Positions 1-10,720 are shown, counted from the first letter of the stretch. The stretch: DNA of 64,000 nucleotides from Diaporthe sp. PMI_573 (GCA_021399435.1 JAJTUP010000048.1:124001-188000); one strand, 5' to 3'. A program made the numbers and translations. Notes: generated from the sequence alone by a model not told the origin.

Positions 1-1456
1 GGAGCAGGCCAGATGTGCCATCGCATCTCACAATGTCAAAGTAGTCCCGCAGCGGCAGTGCGGTAATGGTATTCCTCTGAATGTCTTTGAGAAACGCGCA
101 CGTCTTGGTCAAATCGGAGCTTGGGCCCAAGTCTAGGATCCTAGGTCCGGCCGTGGGTGGCTGTAATGAGAACAGTCGGCTGTTGACCTTGCCACACCAG
201 GGACACGTTGATAACGAGCATATATGGTTTTGAAATGCTGCGCCGCTGGCGATAATACAGCAGGAGCAGAGCTGATGTTGGCAGTCGAGAGTGAAGATCG
301 GTCGCCTCAGTAGGCAGAAAACGCATGTCCCGGTTAGCTCTATGTCCGCAGCTGCCGACCCAACCAGCCTCAGACAATGGGCGTGAGATGTGGCAGCCTT
401 CAGCTTATGTTTTCGATTCTTGAGTACGAGAGTGGTGAAGGTGCTCTCTACTTGGGATAGGAAGGTTTCTGTGGCCAACGCAATGCGCAGTTGTCCGATG
501 ATAGGCTTATAAATAGCGTGGAAAACGTGTTTTGGGCGAAAATCTGTTTTGAAGGTTAGAATAGGAGATATTTAACACAAGGGGTCTGATTTACGGTGCA
601 TGCCAGGGGGGAATGCATCTAGCGCTAATGCCGATGCTATAAGTCGAGTAACCTGAGGAATGCGAGAATCGAATGCCCTGAGAGCTTTTTGGAGGTGGAA
701 CTCTGGCGATCGTGGGACAGGATTGTTGAGTCGCGACGCCGTCACAAAATCCGGAAGGAGTAGATTATCGCAGAAATATTGAAGTGATGTTTGAATAAGG
801 AAAGACCTGTGTTGGTGGGCGAAATTCAATCCAAGCTCCGTGCGGGCTTCATTTGATTCTTCTGCTAAGCTTGAAATGGCTGATGAGAGTTCTGATCGGC
901 GGATCAGTTTTGAGACTGTCAATCTTCCTTTTGCATTTTCTGTGAACGTGTCTAAAATCTCTGCGAATCGCGGGTCCTCGTTGTCTTCCGTGACGATAAC
1001 GATATGGGGCCTGAAACGAGACGCCGCAAATGGTGACCGAGCCCAGCGTCGTAGTATATGTGCTGTTCTCAATGGACCAAGCCATGCGACAAACATCACA
1101 ATCACATCGCTGAACGGGGCAAGGACCTCCCAGTAAAGATCAAAGCAGAAATCGGAAACTTCTTCCTCGTTAGGTCGCTGGGGCAGCCTGTGCGCTAAGG
1201 TAAGCTCACGATATGGCGATGCCGGGTCTCCGTAATCAGCAGCCGGCGATGGCGCGGTGTGAAGTTGGCAATTTACGATTTGATAAATATTACCTTTCGT
1301 TACTGTAATTGTGCGAGCGGGTAAGGCAACCGGGGCGCTGGCCGCGGGCAGAGCGTCGCCGATGCTCATGACGAAGCGAGCCGGCAGTTCTACACCTGGG
1401 TTTCGGTAAAAGGCAGGTGACTCTGCATCACGTAGGGTCAACCACACATTATTCAT
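1..1456 (-). CDS. RING-like/patatin-like domain protein, 3' part cut by window edge
   Basis: Exon 1 runs 1456-595 and exon 2 runs 543 to the window edge. The intron (594-544) has donor GTAAAT, a CTAACC branch and acceptor AACAG, and joins the two open frames. The first about 290 residues match nothing I recognise. Exon 2 then holds a RING-like cysteine cluster around residues 359-395 (CVFC, CQHQLCSCC, CPWC; a C-x2-C, C-x-H, C-x2-C, C-x2-C order). A segment resembling the start of a fungal patatin-like phospholipase domain follows (RILDLG..., then LRDYFDIVRCDGTSG). The usual glycine-rich oxyanion motif DGGGxRG reads LGPSSDL, and the GTSSGG nucleophile elbow reads GTSGLL, so lipase activity is doubtful. 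RING/patatin architectures occur in fungal NLR-like proteins. The rest of the protein is outside the window. Domain naming is inference from motifs. Confidence 0.55.
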
Positions 1457-2178
1457 GTCAGTCTCTCCTAACTAGCGGCATTTTTCCCAAGCAATTTTTG
1501 TGCTTTAGCAATTGGTTTATATAGACTGATGCCAATTTACACAAACCTGTAATACTTATTTCGTATCTTTATTTCAGAAAACGCAGCTTGCATGTGGGTG
1601 CTAAAGGAAATAAGGAATTAAAATGATCTTGGCAACACGAACCTATGACTAACAACCGAAAAAAGGTACGCCCTTTAGTAATTGTAATTTCGTATAAAAT
1701 AATCGAACATACACTATAGTCTTACACAGCGGGATTCCGAAGGATTTATGGTCGGATCGACTCTATAGACAATACTAAGATCCTCAGGGTCGATTCTACT
1801 TCCGCGCCCTCTTGCGTTCTAGCCCTCTAGCTTCGGCTTAATCGGCACACAGTCACCCTAACTAACTTATTTAATACAGTCAAGAGCATAAGTAGCTTCC
1901 GCTTTTGCAACATTTGTCGGATTTCTAAAAGTGTCCCACCTAGTGCCATTTTGCTTGATTTACACACTGTACACACCAACAACCATGGTTGAGTGACTTA
2001 GAGTTGTATTTTATGATCAACGATTAGCATTGCATCGAAGAGGTTATCACAAAGTACGATCATAGAACATGGTAGGAAAGCGTTTAAATCCAACGGAAGC
2101 ATAAATACACATCACGATCTTCCTTTCACAGAGCTCTAAGAAGATTCTGACACTTCTCTTCTTGTGTCTACCCCCAGA
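1457..2178. other. Intergenic, AT-rich
   Basis: About 720 bases between two divergently transcribed genes. I see no ORF, repeat or RNA gene here. It presumably holds the promoters of both neighbours. Confidence 0.5.
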
Positions 2179-2514
2179 ATGTCTACAACCATGGCGACGA
2201 CCTTTTACTGCCCATTCCAACTACTTACACCTAGTTATAACTTCTCTCATTCTCAGTACTCAAGTTGGTCGGTGAGCATTCCAGAGCTTGTATCTTTGAG
2301 CCAGGTTCCAAGCATCAATAGCGCGCATAGCAGCTTAGCGCGGCCCAATGAGGATTGGACTAAGGTCAGAGACAAGGCTGAACGCCGGCGCATACAGAAT
2401 CGCATTGCCCAGCGATTATACCGTAAGCGATCATCTGCATCGCCCGGCCGTGTTGCATACGTGACTAACTATGCTGTAGGAAACAAGCTCAAAGAGCGCA
2501 TGGCAAATCGGTAG
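2179..2514 (+). CDS. Short bZIP basic-region protein lacking a leucine zipper
   Basis: Exons 2179-2422 and 2480-2514 flank a 57-nt intron with donor GTAAGC, branch GTGACTAAC and acceptor TGTAG. The spliced protein is 92 aa. It ends in a clear fungal (Yap/AP-1-like) basic region: ERRRIQNRIAQRLYR followed by NKLKERMANR and a stop. The family signature NRIAQRxYR is intact, but the protein stops exactly where the leucine zipper should begin, so it cannot dimerise in the usual way. The intron length is a multiple of three with no stop codon, so the unspliced message also encodes a protein with 19 extra residues interrupting the basic region. The ATG at 2179 is chosen; ATG 2194 is an alternative. 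It may be a truncated pseudogene, a dominant-negative-like mini bZIP, or a gene whose 3' part was lost next to the hAT debris that follows. Confidence 0.6.
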   Translation: MSTTMATTFYCPFQLLTPSYNFSHSQYSSWSVSIPELVSLSQVPSINSAHSSLARPNEDWTKVRDKAERRRIQNRIAQRLYRKRSSASPGRVAYVTNYAVGNKLKERMANR

Positions 2515-2621
2515 AAGGACGACAAGGCTCACATAGGAAGAAATCGAAATTCAAACAATACATCTTTGCATTCGTTTAAGCCGAGTCACCAGTCGTTGAG
2601 CTGCACAGAACGTAAAGCAAC

Positions 2622-2843
2622 TTTGCCCTCGACATCCTGGCAATTCCTGCTATGTCTGTCGACCCTGAGCGGACGTTTAGTGTCACAAAGTTGACAGTAA
2701 GCTCGCAAAGGCACAGCTTAAGCCCCGAGATAATAGAGGAAATACAGTGCCTACGGAATTGGCTAGGCCATCAAGCGATCACTGTGGGCGAGGTCGTCAG
2801 CTTTGGTGGAGACCTGATGGGTTGGGATGGAGTGGAGGCGTGA
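2622..2843 (+). pseudogene. hAT transposase C-terminal relic
   Basis: The open frame reads FALDILAIPAMSVDPERTF, then TVSSQRHSLSPEIIEEIQ and CLRNWL. This is the hAT family C-terminal dimerisation domain (family pattern LALDxLSIPxMSAxxERxFS...R..L.P..vEalxCLkxWl). Nothing upstream in frame looks like the rest of a transposase, so only the last about 60 residues survive. It is on the opposite strand to the intact hAT gene next door and belongs to a different, more diverged subfamily. This suggests nested or serial hAT insertions next to the bZIP gene. Confidence 0.65.
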
Positions 2844-2884
2844 GAGTACCAATAGCTTCATCCTGGCCTCAGGTCAGCGCTTTC

Positions 2885-2992
2885 AATTCAAGTATATCAA
2901 TTCAAATCAAGTTAAGTAAGTTCACGGACGATTTTATTTCAAGTAATCAAGTTACACCCCCGAACTTGACTTACTTGAATTGAAGTCAGCGC
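2885..2992. repeat. Inverted and tandem CAATTCAAGT motifs at hAT end
   Basis: The motif CAATTCAAGT and its relatives (CAAGTTAAGT, TCAAGTAATCAAGTT) occur several times. The block closes with the inverse, ACTTGACTTACTTGAATTG, so the segment can fold back on itself. Such short repeated motifs are typical of hAT subterminal regions, where transposase binds. The last codons of the intact transposase lie inside this block. I could not identify exact terminal inverted repeats or the expected 8-bp target duplication. Confidence 0.5.
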
Positions 2993-4771
2993 TGAAGTGA
3001 CCTTGTCAGTGCTAAGTGGACTAAGCCGATTCCGAAGCTTACAATGAAGGTAGTTCGTAGCACTGAAGGAACGCTCTGAAGGAACAGAGTTCGCCAAGGA
3101 TCCTAGAACTCTCCTTGCCAATGTAGCCAACTTGACTCCCATAGACCCAATGTATCCCCACGCGCTTAGGACGTAATAGTGAGAAGGCGTATGAGGAGTC
3201 TTCGGCTGTTCTCGATAGATCCGCGAGGTTGGGCCAAAGAGAGCACCTTCGCGAGCACGGAATCGACAAAACTCCCCAAAGAGCTGTTGGTACTCTTCGA
3301 TACTAGTGTTTTCTTCTAGGAAGCGATGTGCTCTCTCCATAGTGTCAAGCCCAAGACCCTCCCCTATTGTTGTCCGTGGGTCCAGGGCAAATGCGAAGTG
3401 GTGAATGTCTGTCGTTTGGCCTTTCATCCTTTGGACTCGCCATTGCCTCAGCTCCGAGTAGTTGATAAGAGGATCTTGGTTAGCCTCTTCAAGGGCATCC
3501 CATTTGCTCTGGATAGTCGACCAACGGGGAATAACCTCTCCAACGCACGAGTGATCTCGGTCCGAGCAACGTTGTGCGTTTTCGATAGGCCGAAGGATCT
3601 TAGCCAACATCTCTACCTCATGCCAAAACTCAAAGTTGTTGATGGACGAGAGTATTGCCCTTAGGACTTGTCGATCTTCCTCTTCCTCCTCTTCCCCTTT
3701 GATAGCCTTAGCTTTTAGGGAATTGAGGACCATAGCATCACGTGCATATGCTCGAAGAGCATCTTTATTCGCCAGTGAAGACATAACAGCTCCGAGTTGT
3801 GTTCCCGAACGAGTGATGGCTGGTGTAATGAAAGCCTTCTGTTTACCGTAACACTCAAGCTGATAAGCACGAAGTCGTGCGAGTTGGAGCTTGGCCTTTT
3901 TAAAGAACGTGATGATTCTCGTAACTTTCTTAAGGACTGAAGCCCATCTCTCCGATTCCACGATGTCTTTCACTAGAAGTTGAAGACCATGGGAATCACA
4001 CAAAATGAAGAAACAATGCCTGAACTCAGGCATATTCTTCATCTCAGCGTGGAGTTTCCGCATTGTCGAGCATGTATCTGTGCAGGTAGCGTTCATGCGA
4101 GAGAAATCCTGGAAGTCCTCTCCTTCCTTCGTGAATACCTCTTCCAAGAGTGGCTGGATTAGGCGAATGGTATTCAAGGCCGTATGTTCCTCGTTCCGTA
4201 TATTAACAGTCTTGAAATAGAATATAACCGGGTTAGGAATTGAGATCGAAATGTTGACAATACGGTTGTTGCTTATGTCGTCAGAAGCGTCAAAGATGAC
4301 ATTGAGATGATCGGCATCGTCGAGGATCTCCTTAACTTGGACCCGGTAATATTGGTAAACTTCAGGAAGTATTGATGCAATTCGATCACCACTAGGGGGC
4401 TTGTACGCTGGATTGAGCATTTGGATGAACTCAACCATGCCAGCGTCTTCGAAGGTGGTGTATGGCTTGCCAGACTTAAAGATGGCGAGGGCTGCGGCTC
4501 GATCGAGTTGATCTTTAGAGTTTTGATCCATTATGGACAAATCCGTAGTGATTCGAGGCTGGCGATCAACATGGCCTGCAGCTTGCTGGAAACCAAGACA
4601 CTCTTTGGTAAGGTGATTCTGTTGCCGTTGGACGTGCTTGGCCATGGTTTTAGAACAGTATTTGCACCGAACGCGAAGTTTAGTGAATTTACTCCCTCCT
4701 GGAGGAATTGGGGCTGCTGCAAAGTGTTCATGAACACCATGGGTCTTAGGGCGACCCCCTTTGTTACTCAT
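2939..4771 (-). CDS. hAT-family DNA transposase, apparently intact
   Basis: A single uninterrupted frame of 610 aa, counting from the ATG at 4771. A frame-open extension upstream begins only at a TTG, so I start at the ATG. The N-terminus has a BED-type zinc finger (VRCKYCSKTM...QNHLTKEC, C-x2-C...H-x4-C, residues about 30-65). A catalytic-core region follows with FDASDDISNNRIVNISI and CDSHGLQLLVKDI, the RNase H-fold part of hAT enzymes. The C-terminus carries the hAT dimerisation domain (LGSLANSVPSERSFSATNY...LRNRLSPLSTDKV). An acidic EEEEEED stretch sits midway. With no stops or frameshifts, the element may be recently active, unlike the relic beside it. The protein cuts and pastes its own element by binding subterminal motifs. 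Confidence 0.85.
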   Translation of the reverse strand: MSNKGGRPKTHGVHEHFAAAPIPPGGSKFTKLRVRCKYCSKTMAKHVQRQQNHLTKECLGFQQAAGHVDRQPRITTDLSIMDQNSKDQLDRAAALAIFKSGKPYTTFEDAGMVEFIQMLNPAYKPPSGDRIASILPEVYQYYRVQVKEILDDADHLNVIFDASDDISNNRIVNISISIPNPVIFYFKTVNIRNEEHTALNTIRLIQPLLEEVFTKEGEDFQDFSRMNATCTDTCSTMRKLHAEMKNMPEFRHCFFILCDSHGLQLLVKDIVESERWASVLKKVTRIITFFKKAKLQLARLRAYQLECYGKQKAFITPAITRSGTQLGAVMSSLANKDALRAYARDAMVLNSLKAKAIKGEEEEEEDRQVLRAILSSINNFEFWHEVEMLAKILRPIENAQRCSDRDHSCVGEVIPRWSTIQSKWDALEEANQDPLINYSELRQWRVQRMKGQTTDIHHFAFALDPRTTIGEGLGLDTMERAHRFLEENTSIEEYQQLFGEFCRFRAREGALFGPTSRIYREQPKTPHTPSHYYVLSAWGYIGSMGVKLATLARRVLGSLANSVPSERSFSATNYLHCKLRNRLSPLSTDKVTSALTSIQVSQVRGCNLIT

Positions 4772-4949
4772 CGTGATAGTTGCATGTCCTTTACTTTTCA
4801 ACACTGAAGAAGGGAATTTGGTGATGTTTTGTGCGCCGGTGACATGGATGGACTGAACCTATTTTATGCATGCACTAATCCTAATACGGCTAGATACTAA
4901 CCCTAAATGGGAGAGTTTTTGACGTAAATTACTGCCAAAAACCCCCGTT

Positions 4950-4992
4950 AGGAATTTGACCGTCAAATACCGTTTTTGACGGTCAAAAACGG
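4950..4992. repeat. Near-palindromic TTTTTGACGGTCAAAAA block
   Basis: TTTGACCGTCAAA and CCGTTTTTGAC/GGTCAAAAACGG lie side by side, forming two nested near-palindromes (4956-4968 and 4970-4992). They lie about 180 nt upstream of the hAT start codon, so they may be transposase-binding subterminal repeats of the 5' end. They do not match the motif set at the other end, so element boundaries remain unproven. Confidence 0.45.
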
Positions 4993-5273
4993 AACCCTAG
5001 TAAGGACGAAGCGTTTATAAGCAATTCCGGCGTAAAACAATTTGGAACAATGAACGCATGCCGAAGCGCTGGAAATATTAAATCTTGAGGAGATATATTT
5101 TGCAAACTATTTCGCGGTATACAGATCGTCAATGAGCTGTGACAGTAACAGAATTAACCATAGGCTATTATACTAAACCACTGCTACTAGTCGGGTCCCT
5201 GCGTGCACTATCTTGGATCTCAACGGCGTGCATAGAGCCCTGGCATACCATCTTTATTACCACTATAGAGACC

Positions 5274-7077
5274 TTATATTGCCCCAAAGACAGATACTAG
5301 CGGATCTTGGCCAAATTGTCCACCACAGAAATTCTCTCCTAACGTAGGCTCTGTAAACTGACATGGAATGTTGCAGTGGAAATCCTTACCCAGAGACTGA
5401 TAATTATAAGCGAAAAGATCATTGCCGCACGTACAAATGGACCGCCCTTGAGAGTTTGTGCCGAGTGTAAAGTAGATTGTTGCCCCACCAGGCTGAGTGT
5501 CGCAGAGAAAAGCGCAGTCATCAACCGAGGTAGTGAGGGTCTCTTGGGCCACAGCCGGTGCCATCCCAAAATTTCCGTCTGGATTCGTCACATAACAGCC
5601 CAAATAACTGTATTCTAAGAGGTTTATACCGGGTGTTCTATCATTTCCTGTTGCCTGCGATGCCTGTTCCAAGCTTGTCGTCGACGGTGTAACTTGAGAG
5701 CTGAAAATACTCCGGGATGAGCCTAAGATGCTGGTCGTAGAGGACATGAGTGTTGTGTTTTCCGGGGCATTAGGCATTCCGCTGCTTATTATCGGTGCCG
5801 AGGATGATGTTGTAAATACTGGTGTTAAAGTGGCCGGTATCGAGATTTCAGATAACGAAGACACAATCGTAGACGAGCCCGAGAAAACAGTTGAAGATGC
5901 GGATAGAGGTCGACACTGAGCGACTGATGTTACTCGTTAGCGGAAGTGCTCTTAGCAACGCTGTTTAAATTCCTATACTAACGTGGATAGGCCATCAGTT
6001 GAATAGCCTCACAGTTATCAGCACCACCGGGACCACCGGCCGCTGTAAATGTAGCGTATATCTCGTCGTCCAGCTGGCAAAACCCAGCAAAGCCATTAAA
6101 GAAAGACGAGTTAACCCAGTCCAAGAGACTATGAGTTATCTCAAAGTCCGTTGAAATACTGCCCGGGGCAGGTGATAACAGGATATGGGGAACTCCTGGG
6201 TCGGCTGCTATTGGCTCTCCATTATGGATACCAATCAGCTGGCCCCGAGACTGCTGAAATACTATTGCGTTGGAGCAAGAATCAGTAATGCTGCCCCCAG
6301 CGCCAACAAACCTAATCACGTCCTGTAATTCTCTCATTAGAGTGGCAGGTATAATGGCGAAGAAGAATTCGTCAGTAATAGCTGACGTAGAGGCAGAAGC
6401 TAAGGACAAGACCGCAGTTGATGAGGTAGGCGTTGTTGTTGTTGATGTGGAACTCCCCGTGCCGAATGAGACCGCTGCGCTGCTAGGTGATAGTATTGCA
6501 GACTCGGACCTGGTACTCGTACTAGAAACTCCTGGTTGCGTGTTAAACGATGCAGTTGACGAGTTAGGTGCTACAGTTGACGTGGAACTCTCCGTACTGA
6601 ATGAGACCACTGCGCTGTTGAGTGATGCCGTTGCAGACCCAGGACTGGTACCTGTCCCAGAAGCTGTTTGTTGTGTGCTAAACGACAAAGCCGTTGAAAT
6701 AGGCGTTGTAGTTAACACGGAATCCCCAGCACCGGATGAGGCTACTGAGTTGGTATGTGACAGCGTCGCTGACTGAGAAGTAAACTGCGAGATGGGAGAT
6801 TCTAATCTATTCAGCTGTGTCTGGACTTGCATCGAATTGGAGTATGCAATCCTCTCGTACCTGAGCAGGAACTTGTCGCATACTTGTGAGAGGCTGTTGT
6901 ATTATACCCAGTATACATAACACCTGGGGTCAAGTAGGTTGTAACGTATGTAAAGCACAAGGAATCCGGGAAAGGGGACTTGATATTCCACTCATTCTGG
7001 GCATTTCGTGGCTTCTGGTAGGCAGGACTCAAACCGTAGCTCAAAGCACAAAACGAAAGAACGACGGGAGACATCAT
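5274..7077 (-). CDS. Secreted Ser/Thr-rich protein with C-terminal WSC domain
   Basis: Three exons, 7077-6861, 6801-5983 and 5923-5274, joined by two 59-nt introns (donors GTACGA and GTTAGT, acceptors TTAG and CAG), give 561 aa. The N-terminus is hydrophobic (MMSPVVLSFCALSYG) and probably a signal peptide. Residues about 75-215 are a low-complexity Ser/Thr region made of degenerate repeats containing (A/V)SF(S/N)T and SSTST, which would be heavily O-glycosylated. A globular segment with several cysteines follows. The C-terminus is a WSC domain (YLGCY...DDCAFLCD...CTCGND...CNIPC...NFCGG), a carbohydrate-binding module of cell-wall sensors and some oxidases. There is no transmembrane helix after the WSC domain, so this is a secreted or wall-bound protein rather than a classical Wsc stress sensor. 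A second short Ser/Thr stretch precedes the WSC domain. Confidence 0.75.
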
Positions 7078-7318
7078 TATGGCTGACAAGGCTAGGTCAT
7101 ACACGCAAAGCACCGCGGGAGATGTCAGACATATCGCTTGCTTTCCATGATTCCTAGGTCTGTCGGGAGAACGTCCTTAATATCCATTTATTTTTACGAA
7201 CATCCATGGAAGACTGATGTAGGAACATCGAAGCCCAATATCCGAATATCGAGATATAGCAATGTTATAGAAATTTTGATCGTCATCTATTCGGATTGTT
7301 CGAGTTTATTGTTGAAAT

Positions 7319-7390
7319 GCAGAGGAAGACGGATGTACCTGCTCCTCCATGCAGTTTGGCCCTCATGTACTGGCTTCCTGGATTCCAACA
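7319..7390 (+). repeat. Direct repeat copy 1 (about 70 nt)
   Basis: This segment recurs at 7874-7945 in the same orientation. Shared blocks include GATGTACCTGCTCCTC and TGGATTCCAACA. The differences are mostly C/T and G/A transitions, as expected for an old or mutated dispersed repeat. Confidence 0.65.
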
Positions 7391-7873
7391 CTCCCCCTAG
7401 CTCGCCACTCTAGGTACCAAGTATCGAGCTGAACGGCAGAAGCAGTTAGGAAGGCAACTCGCTCCCCCTTAAGTTTTGCTCTGGATCTTCCCCTGAAAGT
7501 GGCTTTTTTCTGTGGTCAACACTACCCAGGACTGAACTGTAGGATATCATAGGTGCTAACGGCTATATATTGTCGAGAGGTCAGGGGAAGATTGATGGGC
7601 ATAAGGATTGCTTGAGGGCAGATCAGGATCTGAACATTCTGTGCTATGTTGCGATGCCTAACTCTATTGTGATTCCAGTGCGTCTGCCTGCCCATTTTAT
7701 AACTAGACGAGCCCATCCTTCATGGATCTCGATGCTTTCGGCTCGGTGAATCTCTCAGCCCGCCATAGGGGCCTGAACGTCATCAAGGTGCCCTCCGGCC
7801 GGGCCCGAAGTGCTGCCTTCCAACAGATATATATACTTAGAGAATGAACTCTGGGCTTATAACCTATTGAACT

Positions 7874-7945
7874 ATAGAGGAAAATAGATGTACCTGCTCC
7901 TCTGTGTGGTCTGGCCCCTATATCCTGGCCTCGTGGATTCCAACA
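7874..7945 (+). repeat. Direct repeat copy 2 (about 70 nt)
   Basis: Second copy of the 7319-7390 segment, about 555 nt downstream. It has no coding potential and no splice-site ends, so it is not one of the introner families described below. Confidence 0.65.
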
Positions 7946-8639
7946 TTATGTATATATACATATAGTGTTTCAGTATAAATATGTAAAAAAGAGCTGACCG
8001 TTTGTTTCGTGTGGACTGTGTCGATTGTCGCATTCCTCCTGTACTCGGAGATAGGAATGAAAAACCATTAGTGACTAACATGTCTCTCGTATTACTTTAT
8101 ATCTGGCAACCTTAGACTTTCTGCATTCCTCAGAGAGCTTCATTCCCTGCATGCCCGGAGCATGAATTCCTAGACGTTGAGTGGTGTCGTTCATGTAAGA
8201 CAGATGTCGGAACTGGCCGCTTCCATACCTACCAGGTCTAGACCCTCCTGACCCTGGCAACCAACCACGCTGCATAGTGGCATTCCTCTCTGGATATTAT
8301 TACCAGCGGTTTTATATGCAACGGTTGGTGTTTATCAGTTGATCGACACCTTAGTTCGCCTTGGGGAACCTATAGGTGTATTCGGATCAAGTTACCGGTC
8401 TTAGACTAAGTTTGGCAATGTCCGAGATGTGGCATTCCACAGCTGAGTGCTTCAGAAGATGGTAACAAAATACACTGGGCGACTTGGCGATGTGCAACTC
8501 AAGGTGTCGACGAGATATATAAACTCGTTTGGAAACCAAACCAAAGTGTCCCTTCTGAATGTCAAACAAACACAAGGCTAGAGCCAGCACCTGCCACCAC
8601 AGTCTCTGATAATTCCATACCTTCCAACCATCCTCCAAG

Positions 8640-9028
8640 ATGACGCTCTTCCAGACTTTCGCCTTCCTTACAACTGGCGCTCTCTTGGCACTTTCGCCTA
8701 CCGTTAGCGCATTCACAACACCCTGCGTGTACGGGGGGTACAGGTGTGGCTATAACATGGTCGATGATTACGGTATGTATGCTCCATTGTTTTTTAACTT
8801 GCTCCTGGACCGTCTCTGACGACTTTTGATGAAGGCTACACCAACGACGAATTAACAGCGGCTGTCAACGCTACCGGCGGACCGATTCCTCCGCTTACCA
8901 CCGTGCAGCTCTTGCAGGTTCTCTTCCGCTGCAGTAACACCGTGGGGGGCACTGTCGGCAACTCATACTGCATCGCTGGCTGCGTCAACATGGGCGGAAC
9001 AACCTCGAACGACCAGTGCGCCATGTAG
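8640..9028 (+). CDS. Small cysteine-rich secreted protein (effector-like)
   Basis: Exons 8640-8772 and 8835-9028 give 108 aa. The intron has donor GTATGT and the unusual acceptor GAAG, the only AG that keeps the frame. The first about 24 residues (MTLFQTFAFLTTGALLALSP...) are a signal peptide. The mature part has seven cysteines, with CVYGGYRCGYNMVDDYGYTN near its start and YCIAGCVN near its end. This C...YxCGYxL/M...GY layout recurs in a widespread family of small secreted fungal proteins of unknown function found in plant-associated ascomycetes. There is no CFEM or hydrophobin spacing. The gene is isolated between repeat-rich regions, as effector candidates often are. A host-related role is inference only. 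Confidence 0.7.
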
Positions 9029-9920
9029 GCCTGACGACCACCGTCACATCTGGTGTAGAATCGAGGTCAAGGACAAATGACCCTCGGGCAACCCTCCTGG
9101 GTACGAGGATAAAAGATCACTATAGTTTTTTTTCAGCTGAATTTCTTCAACTGTGGCTACTCTGCTACCATGTGTTCAGAAGTCATTGTACTAGTCTCTA
9201 GTTGTCTGGGTAGACCCTCTTACGGAGCCTCTCTAGTCTCCACTCATCAGTCTTTATAATCATCTTAGGATTCAACATCCTCGATTAGAGATCCATAAAA
9301 TATATGCTGATCGTTTTCGATATTGATGGCTTCTATCAAGCAGCACCCTAGGCACAATACCCTCTACAACTTCTACAAAGGCCGTGACACCATGATTATC
9401 GATAACCTCGCTTGCTATACAAGATCGAAAGTGAAATCCACAGCTCTAACTGGCGGCAGACCTAACAATGCCCGCGACGGCGCAACTTCTCCTCTTTACA
9501 CAGAATCGCGACCACCCCAACCGTCCCTCTTCACACAACAGCCTCCCAACAAGCAGTAGCGGGTGACTGTAGATATAAGCACTACAATATCACCCAATAT
9601 TAGTAGTATCTATACTAAACTACTCACCCAGCAGAAGGCATAGATAGATATACTCTTCTCGTTATAATAAGCTTAGATAGCGAAGGTGCTAGCTCGTATG
9701 GGTGCCCAAGTAGAGAGGATACTAGATTAGGTTATCACGTAGGTCGATAAGCGTATTACGGTGAAGATGGTTAAAATCTGGGACGAGGCTATTGTGGCGG
9801 TTGTCACCACTAGACGGGCTGACACCACCACAAGGTGCTGGCAGGGGGGGCTGGCCCCTGCGACAAGCACGGACCACGGTTATTAAACTTCTCCAACGCG
9901 TCGCACATCGCGAGTTTCTT

Positions 9921-10009
9921 TTCTTTCTTCTCCCCTCCTCAAGCTTAGAATCTTCGTACGTAGTGCCAATACAACAGCTTCCATGCTGGACATTGCTGGC
10001 CGTTACAGC
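9921..10009 (+). repeat. Dispersed repeat copy A
   Basis: Contains CAAGCTTAGAATCTTCG, then GTGCCAATACAACAGC, CCATGCTG and GGCCGTTAC in the same order as copy B at 10721-10810. It is diverged and non-coding, probably part of a decayed retroelement. Confidence 0.6.
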
Positions 10010-10720
10010 TATACAAGAGGGGAACCAGTGACCGAGACATTATTCAACAAGAAGTAGAGGACGCTTTAGAGAGAAGCCTACCACACAAGATAAAGGAGTT
10101 TTAAAAAAAAAATACTTAAGGAAGAATGTCTTAATAATTTGAAGAATGACTTAGAAGAAGGCATAGTAAGAATTATACTCCCTATATAACCAGACTAGAT
10201 AGTGACAATGTCTTTGTATTCTACAGTACACGTCGTCTTGCCGGTAACATATTGTTCTGCATCCATAACACTGGTCCTGGCCAGACGACGTATCAGCTGG
10301 ATAGGGCACCTTAACATACATTTACCAACTAACCAAGGGCTTGATCCCCTGGAATGTAAACGTCCGCCTCCACGTGTCACGTCCCACCGTGCTGTACGTG
10401 TTGTCCATGACGGGCGTCGCAGCACGACCCCGCAACTTAAATGCTGCACACTGCCCTATTTCCCATTACCGCCCTGGCCGGATGGCCGCTACAGGATTAA
10501 GCCCAAGGCTGAGATATACCTTACTCAGAGGCAATATATTCTCATATCCAGAATAGCGTATATCCTCATAAGAGATCTATAGAGAGTAAAGCCTAAGACA
10601 AAGTAATAAGTGTGACGGCAGCCACGGTAGGCAAGCCCTCTGGCCGTCACAAGGACCCTAACCCTTAGCCCCACAGTCGCGTCAAGACTTCGCGAGCCAG
10701 GGACCGCCAGAGCTTCGCTC

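Larger units (their letters stand above)
7078..8639. other. Intergenic region with repeated segment
   Basis: About 1.56 kb without a supportable gene. It contains a duplicated about 70-nt segment (annotated separately) and AT-rich stretches such as TATGTATATATACATATA near 7950. The 3' half is the promoter side of the small secreted protein gene. Confidence 0.5.

Noticed and set aside
2423..2479. The bZIP intron as a short introner
   Set aside because: It shares only GTGACTAAC and TGCTGTAG, which are ordinary branch and acceptor signals.
8640..9028. Hydrophobin or CFEM protein
   Set aside because: Seven cysteines with spacing unlike either family.
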